A program made the position numbers and the translations under genes. 64,000 nucleotides of DNA from Berberis thunbergii (taxonomy: Eukaryota; Streptophyta; Magnoliopsida; Ranunculales; Berberidaceae). The notes beneath the pieces are model-generated. The model saw nothing but the letters and a program-made list of their open reading frames with translations. It did not search any database and was not told where the DNA came from. The stretch spans positions 372,001 through 436,000 of the forward strand of contig QNQO01000799.1 of assembly GCA_003290165.1 (NCBI GenBank), read 5' to 3'. Shown here one piece after another: positions 46,392 to 55,479 of the stretch; position 1 is the stretch's first letter, and the number at the start of each line of letters is the position of its first letter.

Positions 46392-49300
46392 CTATGATGC
46401 TGGGAGCCTTAAAACAAAATCCATGGAAACATCCAACCACAGTTTCTTTGGAGTGGGTAAAGGTGAATACAAACCAAAGTTTTTCAAACGTCCCTTAGTA
46501 GTTTCGCACTCATAACACTTCCGCACAAAGGTATTAACATCATATCGCTTGCTGGGCAGAAGTAGTGTTCCTATACTAATACATCTGACACCCGAGTGGC
46601 CACCCAAACCTCCACTATGAAGCTCATCAATTATCTCATTTTGCATTGGAAATGCGAGAATACAAAACACCTTTCCACGAAATAAGAACCATCCTGCAAA
46701 AGAAAATCACCTGACTGGCACAACTTGACAAACAAGATATACGAGACCAAAGAAATGATCAGATCCATACAATGTTGGTAACTCATCAAACCCGTCAACA
46801 AAACTACACATAATAACCAGACAATTTGCACGGCAGCTTACTGCATCAGCGCTGAGACCCCTTAACATGTTTCACAGCGAATGTGAAGTTTTGAATTTCG
46901 TTGACTCACTTACTAATCTGGATACTAACATGTCTTTATTTAAACATAGAGCTTCACGATAAACTCGTAATAGAAGAGATAATGTTTTCAATAACACGGC
47001 TTGGATGCCAACAAATAATTCAACATCATAAGTAGACTGTAGAGTAATTCAAATGAGCATTCTAAAGCCACTGGTTGTCCCTCTTGTGATAATACTCCCC
47101 CCACACCTATCCTATGTAGGTAAAATGGATAACAGACATATAACGGTTTAAGAGCGTTATAGGTTTTAACGGGATATAATGGTATATAACAAAATATTTT
47201 TTAAATATATTGTTTACACTCCCACTAAGTATTAATGTATTATAGAGTAAAAATAAATCATGTTCATAACATTAAATTCAAAACATCAATAAAAAAAATT
47301 TCCCGTCATATGAGAGTGAGATTGCAACAGAGAGTGAGATCGCAACAGGGAGTGTGATCGACTCTTCGTCTTCTTTTCTTGTTCTTTGTCGACCAACGAG
47401 GTCTTATTCTATGTTGATCGGCTACATCAAGCTCTGGTACTTCTTCGTCTTTCCTTTGAGTCTAAGGTTCTGGTTCAATCAAGAATGAAATGGCTGGATT
47501 TTTTATTTTATTATTTTTATGTTTTTATGTATTAGAACAAAACGGCGTTTTTGAAAATATGTTATCTCAATAATGACCGTTATATCGGAGCCATGATATC
47601 AAAACGTAACGGCTCACCCCCGTTAAGCATTATATCGGTGTTAAAACGTCGTTTTAACTGCATAGCACCTATTTTACATTCATCACAAGATAACTCAAAA
47701 GTTTTTTCCAAAATCTGGCAATGCTAGAACTGGAGAAGTGGTCATCTCTAGCTTATTAGTAACAAAAGCATCTTGACAGTCAGTAGTCCAAGGAAATGGT
47801 ACATCTTTCATAAGCTCAGTGTCATAATAGAGAGCTAAAACTCTCAATAAAATGCTTATAAAAATTGACCAATCCATGAAATCTGCATACCTGGCAAGAA
47901 CATGTGGGTACATGCCAATCTCGAATAGCAGCTACAATTGATTGATCAACAAACCCCCCACCTCCTGATACCATGTACCCCAAAAAGGTCGCCACCGAAG
48001 AGACCATGAAAACACATTTCTTCAAATTCAAATAAAATTTATGGTCTCTCAGAATTTCTGAAATAGTCCGAACATGTTGTACTATTTCTCCTCTGTGCGA
48101 CTAAAGATAAGGATGTCATTGAAGTAAACGTTGGTAAATTTGTTAATACAAATTGTAGAATGTTTGTCATTACCTGCATAAATGTTGAAGGGGCGTTGGA
48201 TTTCCCGAAAGGCATGACTAACCACTCATACAAGCCTTCTTTCGTTTTAAATGTTGTCTTACATTCATCTTCAATCCGCATACGAATCTAGTGGTAGCCA
48301 CTCTTAAGATCTTGTTTGGTAAATACCATGGCACCCTGCAAATTATCAAGCATGTCTTCTAGATTAGGAATTAATGGTTTGCGAATCTATGCACATATGA
48401 AAAGATTCATCCTTCTTGAGTACTAACAAAGCAGAAACCACACTTGGCAACTTACTCCTTCGAATATAGCCACACTTTTAGGGGCCATGCAATAATATGG
48501 TTTATTAAGAATAGGTGCTTCTGGTTCCAGCTCAATAGCATGTTGAATATTTTGCAATGGAGGCAAAGACCCGCCACCCTTACTACAAATATCTCTGGAT
48601 ACGAAATGGAATGAGAAGAACTGGTAACTAAAATGGTGAAATGACCGTACCCTGTCGCATACATATCAAGGATCTCCTGTACTACAACCGTAGAGGCTTG
48701 CAACTGTTGTACTCCCATATCAACCCCATTGAGTATTGTTTTTGCAGGTGTATGACTAAGCGGGGTGTAGTATGAATTATCCTTCAGCATCACGGAAACT
48801 ATAAGTGTTCATATATCCATCGTGAATTGATCGTCGTTGAAACCACGTTCTCCTTAACAACAAATTACAAATATTTATTGGGATAACCCGATCCTTATAT
48901 TTGAGAAATGAACTAAGCACTTTGTCGTCGCTCTCGCCTTCTTACTCGAATCCAACCATTCCACTATGAAAGGCATAGAAAGGGCTCCTCTTTCAACCCT
49001 AAGGTATCCACCATAATTTGGACACCAAGTTCTCACTGGATCCTCCATCAATGATCATGCTATAAAATTTTCCCTACTACATCGAGTGCAAAAATCATTG
49101 TGTTCCCACCAAGCAACATCATCCTCCTGAGCTTCACAAGAAATAGAGGAAGAAGCTGAATCAATATTTGTAAAACAACATTGCGACGAAAGCAATGAAA
49201 CAACACTCCACAATGGGGAGGGAAAGCTCGAAAAATCCCGAGCAGTCAGACCACCTGCGCCACCGTGGTGGTCGGTCGCATGTGCCACGGTGCAACTTGT

Positions 49301-49466
49301 CGGTCGCACGGTCCATGCGTGGTTCCGGAAGCCCTCTGGGCAACTCTTTCCGTCGACTGCTCATTTTTGTTCTGGATTGGCGAGACATCGTCGCGTTTAC
49401 TTTATCTCATTATCTTCTATTTACCCTGTTCACTCTTCAAAGCGTTCTTACTTTGATACTAGTTGA
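46392..49466 (-). mobile_element. Ty3/gypsy retrotransposon remnant (PR-RT-RNaseH-integrase zinc finger)
   Basis: Read on the minus strand from high to low coordinates: a primer-binding-site-like TAGTATCAAAG beside the LTR (near 49455), a protease active site IIDGGSSEN (about 49035-49065), RT blocks [20 protein letters not shown] and PSTFMQVM (about 48180-48260), then NLKKCVFM...FLGYMVS (about 47960-48030). Next come the start of RNase H (VLALPDFGKNF, about 47700) and the integrase HHCC finger ELHSGGLGGHSG...VRKCYECETTKG (about 46490-46650), then GLYSPLPTP. It has many stops and frameshifts, RNase H is split by an insertion (47100-47670), and the integrase core is missing. An open frame at 45243-45608 on the same strand may be the distant 3' part, beyond the inverted repeat. 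Inactive. Confidence 0.85.
47100..47670. mobile_element. Insertion in the gypsy RNase H region
   Basis: The RNase H reading (FELSCDECKIGA) stops near 47665 and resumes near 47095 (EGQPVA-like). Between them lies AT-rich non-coding DNA whose two sides carry loosely inverted ATAACGG/CCGTTATAT and TTTTAACGGG/CCCGTTA motifs, suggesting a Mutator-like MITE. A target duplication could not be fixed. Confidence 0.45.
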
Positions 49467-49469
49467 TAG

Positions 49470-49796
49470 ATCAGACGAATCGGATAACATTATATAAACA
49501 CATTAATCAAGATCTGAACGAAAGAAAATGAAGTCTTAGTTTATTCATGCTAAGAACCGTAGTTTTCTTGAAGTTACAACCCGAATTGAAGAACAATGAA
49601 CAATCCCTTGCTTTATTTATAATATTCCTAACTTATTTGACAAGCTAATTTACCTAACCCTACTTGGCTAATAATGCGCTAACTACTATTTTGTGCTCTT
49701 ACTTAATTGGCTCAAATATTCTTAATATGTGTATTGCTAAACTAACCCTCCTACTATATAAATATACATGCTAAAATACCATCAATTTCTCTCTCA
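49470..49796 (-). repeat. Probable 5' LTR of the gypsy remnant
   Basis: On the minus strand the block runs from TGAGAGAGAAATTGATGG to ...GTCTGATCTATCA, with a TATAAATAAAGC-type promoter motif (near 49615) and TG...CA ends. It is followed by AC and a diverged initiator-Met tRNA primer site. I did not find a matching second LTR on the other side of the coding remnant. Confidence 0.5.
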
Positions 49797-49799
49797 GAC

Positions 49800-50400
49800 T
49801 TGAATTGGAGGAGGGTTGATAATTGGAGAGATAAAATGTCTTCCACTCTTCCCAAACTCAACACCACTAACCCCAACAAAAGCAAATAAGTTTTGTCTAC
49901 AATCTCCTTGTTACCCATCAAATTTACTTTCATTAAGAAGAACTACAAGTTTGTTGATATCTTGGAAAGTAAGATTCGCGAAGCTTCAGAAACTATAAAA
50001 ATGAAGAATTTACAGCAAGTGAGCGGGATATAGAGTGGAAGACATGAAGAGAGGAGAGATGAGGGCTGGTGGTGGTGGTAGTTCCCGGTGTAGGGGGGTT
50101 GTGCAGGGAAGAAGAAGATGATGTTTCTTTTACAATCCAAACCCTTTGTTTCTCCTAGAGATATGTTTATTCCAATTTAACCTTTTGTTTTAATCATAGC
50201 CACTTATCGTGTCTCGATATATGCTATTGAAAATTTTGAGCATAAGTGTGCTCCTCACGTAGTGGGCGTCTTGGTCATAAAATATGACCCTAACAACGTC
50301 AGTTGGGGGGCTTGTCTAATTCGTCTTCTTTGAGGGGGTATATCAAATTCGAATTAGTTTAGGGGGGGAATGTCAAACACCCGATAATTATGAGGAGGGT
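49800..50400. repeat. Right member of the inverted repeat pair
   Basis: See the partner at 45640-46290. Shared blocks include TTTTGAGCATAAGTGTGCTC and GGGCTGGTGG...GGGTTGTGCAGGGAAGAAGA. The two copies bracket the gypsy remnant at a distance of about 3.5 kb. Confidence 0.5.
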
Positions 50401-50464
50401 TTAAGCATAGTTAACACATTGTTTCTGTTAAAGCACATGAAAGCATTGATCACAGTCGGCTCCT

Positions 50465-50740
50465 TCACCGCAATCCTTCATAAGGGAATGCTTGAATTAT
50501 CTCATCAAATTGATCAAGGCAGAGCTCTGGCATTGGGATTGCATATTCAGGCCTGTCAAAGAAGCATCTTTCTATATATTCATGTTTAGTTGGATCATCA
50601 GCAAATTTTATAGTGCTTAAATATTCATACTTTTTCACTCGAGCAATAATAATTGTCTTGCCTAATAAAAGAAATGTAGCTTTTCTAGATGTCCTTTTTT
50701 TTTCATTTGTATTCTTCATGTAAGACTTCTGTTTTTTCAA
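50465..50740 (-). other. Short protein-like exon, unrecognised
   Basis: The minus strand encodes KFADDPTKHEYIERCFFDRP, then EYAIPMPELCLDQFDEIIQA and FPYEGLR before a stop. The composition looks like a conserved plant protein C-terminus. I cannot name the family, and the upstream part of the frame (Lys-rich) looks like intron. It lies about 300 bp from the Sep15 exon 2 on the opposite strand. Confidence 0.35.
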
Positions 50741-51048
50741 AAAATATCTTGTTTTAAGGGTCCTAATTTTGATAGAACCTGAAACTTTATTTGACTGTTA
50801 ACCACTTATAATTGGTTGCAACCAAACAGGTTAAATAAGGTGGTCCAACACATAAAAGTGGTTACGAGTGGTCCGCCACTTATAAGTAGTGCAAACAAAC
50901 ACCCCCTTAGTTCCTTGATCATAGAGGTCACTTATGTCCACAGACCAAAATTAAAAAACTCTGTTATGATTGTTACTTGAAACAATGATTGAGATCAATA
51001 TTCAAATCAGTGCTTTATCTGTTGACCATGTCATATTTTTTGTTGTAG

Positions 51049-51107
51049 AGCTAGTATCAGATTGTTGCAAGTGTTGTACAGAGGATTCTGATGATTCTAT
51101 GAGTAAG
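51049..51107 (+). CDS. Selenoprotein F/Sep15 homologue, exon 2
   Basis: A TTGTTGTAG acceptor (to 51048) is followed by coding for ELVSDCCKCCTEDSDDSMSK (the first base of E comes from exon 1) and a GTATGG donor. The CxxC-rich CCKCC block is the conserved second part of the UGGT-binding Cys-rich domain of Sep15, and the 2-nt start phase joins exactly to exon 1 at 11415-11592 (178 + 59 nt = 79 codons). No closer exon 1 is present upstream within this window. Confidence 0.85.
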
Positions 51108-51452
51108 GTATGGCGACCACTTCTGAATAGTAACTTCCAGTTGATCTTTACAACTCGAAAATGTTATTCCAGTTGCCATCTGCTTCATTTGTCAGTTTTT
51201 TTTTTCTTGGTTATTTTGTTACACAATTTCTAATTTCTATTCGCTATGGGAAAAAAAAAAACATTGTCCATAAACATTTGAAGTTGAAAACCAAATATGG
51301 TTTTGCCTTGATAATGTCTTACAAATGTGTATCATACTAGTCCAATCCTACCATCCTACCCTTTTCTAAGCATGGTGTGGATGCACTAACAACAGGTTCA
51401 AACAGCAAGAGCACTCAGAAGGTGTCCTATCTTAGAAACGAACCTTTCTTAT

Positions 51453-51618
51453 TGTCGAGGAAAGGGCGAAGAAACCAGCGAGGGGAGGGGTTTTACCACT
51501 CACCCTATCGAGATGCGCTGATGCACATCTCGAGGGTGCATGTGCACATCTCGAGGGGGTGAGCCGTCACACCCTCCCCCTCGCTGGTTTCCTCACCATT
51601 TTCCTTGCCATTTAGAAT
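51453..51618. mobile_element. GC-rich hairpin MITE, copy 3
   Basis: Left end TGTCGAGGAAAGGGCGAAGA, with AAACCAGCGAGGGGAGGGG pairing with CCCTCCCCCTCGCTGGTTTC at the right. The right terminus CCTTGCCATTTAGAAT is a diverged family end. The central part has nested GCACATCTCGAGGGTGCATG repeats. It lies in the intron after Sep15 exon 2. Confidence 0.75.
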
Positions 51619-52254
51619 CTCTGCTTAGAAACTTCACTTCTTCCTATTCTAATAAAATTTTATTAGAATTTTATTTGCATGTGAAGGCAAATTTTATTTT
51701 CTTTTATTAATTGACAAAAGAGAATAGTGATATGGTTTGTTGCAGAAGCTTCACAAAAGCATAACAAACTAGATTAGAAACTCTTCTCAAAATTTATAAA
51801 ACCCCTAAAACTGACACGTATCAAGCCAAGTCTCATCCCACACTGATTCGCTTCAATTTTGTAACTGTTTGTTCTTCAGAAATTCATCTTTGTAGTACTC
51901 CCAAATTCCATCTCATGCACGTGCTATGAAAGTGCGAAATCCCGAATTCCATCTGTTTGTAGTTCACGGACATGTCTTCTTCCACTTAACATTTTGTACT
52001 TTCAGATTTTTCCTGGACAACCATGAATAGAGAAAGAAGTCTTTGACCCTTTGCAGATGAATAAATTTTAAACGAGTATCAAAAGAACAAAAAAGGAGTT
52101 TATATATACACATATCAAAAACTCGATTGCCTTTAACTGCTATAGATGGTTGTCTTCACTATTTTACTTCTATTCTTGAAAAGCCCCAATGCTTGATAAG
52201 GTTTTGTTTAACAGCAGGAATTAGAATAGGAAGAAGTGAAGTTTCTGAGCAGAG
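51619..52254. other. Interval where the missing Sep15 exons would be expected
   Basis: I looked on both strands for the redox-domain exons (family blocks around GAVLEVC, FIEEEKDKFP and PKLIMLDDE) and found none. GCATGTGAAGGCAAAT (51676-51691) is the reverse complement of the bases just before the last exon (52376-52391), evidence of an inverted duplication here. Confidence 0.6.
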
Positions 52255-52370
52255 ATTCTAAATGGCGAGGAAACCAGCGAGGGGGAGGGTGTGACCGCTT
52301 ACCCTCTCGGATGCGCACCTGCACCCTCGAGATACGCATCAGCGCGAATCTCGAGGGGATGTGACCGTTT
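52255..52370. mobile_element. GC-rich hairpin MITE, copy 4 (right-truncated)
   Basis: It begins ATTCTAAATGGCGAGGAAAC, then CAGCGAGGGGGAGGGTGTGA, and runs to ...TCTCGAGGGGATGTGACCG, where the closing arm is missing. Together with 40 bp of left flank (from 52212) it matches copy 3 and its right flank in inverted orientation. It ends about 25 bp before the Sep15 last exon. Confidence 0.7.
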
Positions 52371-52394
52371 TTCTCTATTTGCCTTCACATGCAG

Positions 52395-52458
52395 GATCGA
52401 CAACTGGAAAAAAGAAAATATACGTCAGTTCCTGACAGAGAAGGTCAAGCTTACTTAG
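52395..52458 (+). CDS. Selenoprotein F/Sep15 homologue, last exon
   Basis: A CACATGCAG acceptor is followed by coding for (R)IDNWKKENIRQFLTEKVKLT and TAG. This is the conserved C-terminus of plant Sep15 (R-I-D-N-W-K-x-E...Q-F-L-x-E-K-V). The exon itself is undamaged and uses a phase-2 acceptor. The exons encoding the thioredoxin-like redox part between this and 51107 are absent, so a full protein cannot be made from the window as it stands. Confidence 0.85.
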
Positions 52459-52924
52459 CTTTATCTACTCGAAGTTGATTGCATGAGTTTAGTTTGATCT
52501 TGTTTTAATAGTGAGCATAAAACTATGAAGAAATTGTTCATGGGACGTGAACTTTTCTCAGGTAATTGTCTTATGCTAATTTGATACAAATACTAAACAA
52601 AAGACTCCCTGTTTGACATTCAACTTATTCTAAAATGCCCTTCCTCGAGTATCAATCAGTTCTCATAATTATTTTGGATTGATGGTGTATTGGTCACTGA
52701 AGCATTGTAATATTTAGAAGGCAACCAAACTAACAAAATTGATTAAAAAATGTAAAAATTATTTCGATGAAAATCGAGACAGGTTCTCCTTGATTAATCG
52801 AGTTTCCTCCATCTTAAGATCATATGTCCAAAGCCGATAGATTGGAATTACCTCATTCCTTTTCAGTATTGTGGCTGAAACTAAAATTTGGCTTCTGAGC
52901 TAAAGAAATGAATAAGAGTATTAT

Positions 52925-53300
52925 AGGATTCAAGCCTAGAAGAATATCTCCTATCATCTCTAACCTTATATTTGCATATGATGTTATTATCTTCACCTTA
53001 TTAATCTTCTGTAAACACAGCCCTTATCAATGCAACAATTTAGATTTCAACCTGTAAATATGCTAAATCCTCTTTCTACAGCACCATAACGCCCATCTCG
53101 ACACCAAAAAAAATGCTCAAAAGATTGCTTGGAGTAAAAGCATTCAATCTGAAAGACAAATATATCTAGAAATGGAGCCTTCTAGATAAAATTAGTGAAA
53201 GGCTGGTGGGTTGGAAAACAAATCTCCTATCCCAAGTTCACAAAACTACAGTGATCAAGTCAGTGGTTCAAATGAAAACCTTAAATGAGACCTTTTAGGG
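52925..53300 (+). mobile_element. LINE (L1-like) reverse transcriptase fragment
   Basis: GFKPRRISPIISNLIFAYDV, then IIFT is the RT block usually read ISHLxFADD, with FADD decayed to FAYD. After a gap, KMLKRLLGVKAFNLKDKYI and then KISERLVGWKTNLLSQ...TVIKSVVQ match the E-R-L-x-G-W-K...L-L-S-Q...L-I-K-S-V block of plant L1 elements. Stops are frequent. Confidence 0.8.
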
Positions 53301-53739
53301 GAAGGGCAGTGAAGAAGATAAATTTTGGTTATGGATGAAAAGGAAACATACTTGGTGACATTTTTTATTGTCTTAACAAGCACAAAGGTCAATAATATCT
53401 TATGGGGATGATCATGTATATTTTAAACTTTTCCTTTATTATTTTTGGGCTATTGGCAGTTTAAGGACAAATATGAGTTTTTACTAATCCTGGAGTATCC
53501 CTTAGATTTTGAGTGAAAGTTAAGGACTCTGCATGTGGAAGTCCTTATAACGTCTTCATCTTCAATGGATCCAACTTCAAAATCCTCCTTCAACAAAAAC
53601 TTCAGTTGGTATTCATCCTCCTCTCTCTTGATCCTCCTTCAACGACTTCACATGTTCCTCGTCGAAATTTGCAAGCTAAGTGGTAACAATGATGTAACAT
53701 TCGGGTATAATTTCAATTAACTTCCGGACATGGATTTAA
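53301..53739. other. Unassigned
   Basis: No feature is recognised. A short open frame at 53535-53720, rich in Ser and Phe, is not a known protein. Confidence 0.3.
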
Positions 53740-54315
53740 ATAATAAATGAAAAGGGTCAACGACCCTATGGGAGCCAAAAATAATCTTGAGCCCAATAGG
53801 ATAAGGAATCCCAAATATTTGGAATGTTCTCGAGAAACCCAAATATTACCCAAGAAAGTTGTAAGTAGAGAAAGCCCAAGTTTGGGTCCAATGCAACTCA
53901 ACGGAACATTTCTTTCTCAGCAGAGGAGTGGTGTTCGGCGTTGACCATCATACTCAGCTGAGCACACAAGTTTGCAAGAGAGGTGTCTCCAAACAAGAAG
54001 TCCCAACAGCCAATTAGAGGTTACAACTATCTACGAAAGTTACGACTACCTGTGAGAAGTTACAACCTTCTGCAAGCAGATGTCTGCCACGTGTCTCACT
54101 CATATGCCAGTAGTTTACTCGTTCTGCCTCAATAAATAGCCAAACACAAAGCCATCTGGAGGTAACTCTTTCTTGATTTACAATTTTCTCTTCAAATATA
54201 GATAAATAAATACTTTCCTAAAGTCATTGCTCTAACTTTGGCATCGGAGTCCTCGTGGCAGGCACCACGCCGGTGTCAAGAATTAATCTTCATCTTATGC
54301 AGATTGCTCTGCGTG
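53740..54315 (+). repeat. LTR-like sequence (probable solo or partial gypsy LTR)
   Basis: CCTCAATAAATAGCCAAACA (promoter-like), then TCTAACTTTGGCATCGGAGT...GGCAGGCACCACGCCGGTGT is the typical R-U5 layout of dicot gypsy LTRs. The 5' boundary and any partner LTR were not found. Confidence 0.5.
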
Positions 54316-54499
54316 ATCCAGTGGAAATTTGCATCCACAGACCCTATTTAAAAAAATAGTTTGAAATATTTAAAGTGCCATGAAAATCCATAAATCTCCT
54401 AATTTATTCATTTTATTACTATTATTTTATATTAATTTAGTAAAATCGTAATTAATTTAAGAGTTAACAATGCCACACATTGGCACTTGCATTTGATGG

Positions 54500-55471
54500 C
54501 AGGGGCGGATTCAGGATTGCAGACAAAGGGGGGCAAAAAAAAATGAACATTGCTAAAATTAAAGATCATAATCGAAGTATAATAAGGTATTACAAATGTG
54601 ATTGCAAGGATTATTATAAGCGCGCACATTGGTCTGTCGTATTTATCAATTAGATACAAAACAATACAACGACTCACGACTTAGCTACAAAGGAGCAAAA
54701 ACTACACATTTTAGATGCAATATTCATAAGCTGTAATATAAAGAAACTGAACTAGCATCTGCCCCATTTGCTCATAAAAATACCAGGACGTATTGAAAAT
54801 GCATGTTTTTCAAGTATGTGACAAATCCTAGCTGATGTTATGGAACAAAAAGTCTAGAAATGGTCCATGATTCACAAAGCCACGTGTCTAATTTTAATGG
54901 ACATATATCAAGGATAACCATATATTTCATGAAATCGGAATAAATCAATAATAAAACTAGTTCATCTCATTAATGTTTCATATTGGCTACTCAACCTAAG
55001 TACCTAAGAGTCCATTGAGATGCTTGCTTGGGTGGTAGTTTTTGAACGAAAGAATGAAAGGGATAAAAGGTACTAATGAAATAATCGAAAGCATAAGCTA
55101 CATCAACGATAAGCTCTCTTCAAACGAATACGAGGGCAGTGAATACCATTGAACCTAATCAACAACAACAATAAGCTAATCAACAATAGTGGACACCACT
55201 GAACCTAATCAACAGTAGCAATAAGTTCTCTTTAGAGTTCAGTCGGAGACGAAGACAAGGCCGGAGACTGGAGGTTGGAGGGCGTATGCTCACTTTGTTT
55301 TTCAATCTTGATCGTGATGTTTTTTTTTTTATAAGAGAGGGTAATATAAAATTTGGGGAGGGGGGGGGGGAGGCAATATCAATATTTTAAAGGGAGGCAA
55401 TATTGATATTATAACTACTATGTTGGATTTTTTTTTAAAACATACTTAGCCAAGTAGTGGATCCGCCCTAG
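54500..55471. mobile_element. Non-autonomous hAT transposon, 972 bp, 8-bp target duplication
   Basis: The termini CAGGGGCGGATTC (54500) and GGATCCGCCCTAG (to 55471) are inverted with two mismatches. TTTGATGG flanks both sides (54492-54499 and 55472-55479), the 8-bp duplication expected of hAT. No transposase frame is present. It contains a 12-G tract near 55360. The perfect target duplication suggests a comparatively recent insertion. Confidence 0.85.
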
Positions 55472-55479
55472 TTTGATGG

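Noticed and set aside
49161..49497. Open frames on both strands around 49.2-49.5 kb
   Set aside because: They overlap the gag-proximal end and primer-binding region of the gypsy remnant. No distinct gag motif could be confirmed, so no separate gene is claimed.
11593..51048. Treating the whole interval as an ordinary 39.5-kb Sep15 intron
   Set aside because: Possible in principle, but the internal Sep15 exons are also missing and the interval holds permuted and captured gene pieces, so insertion or rearrangement is the better reading.
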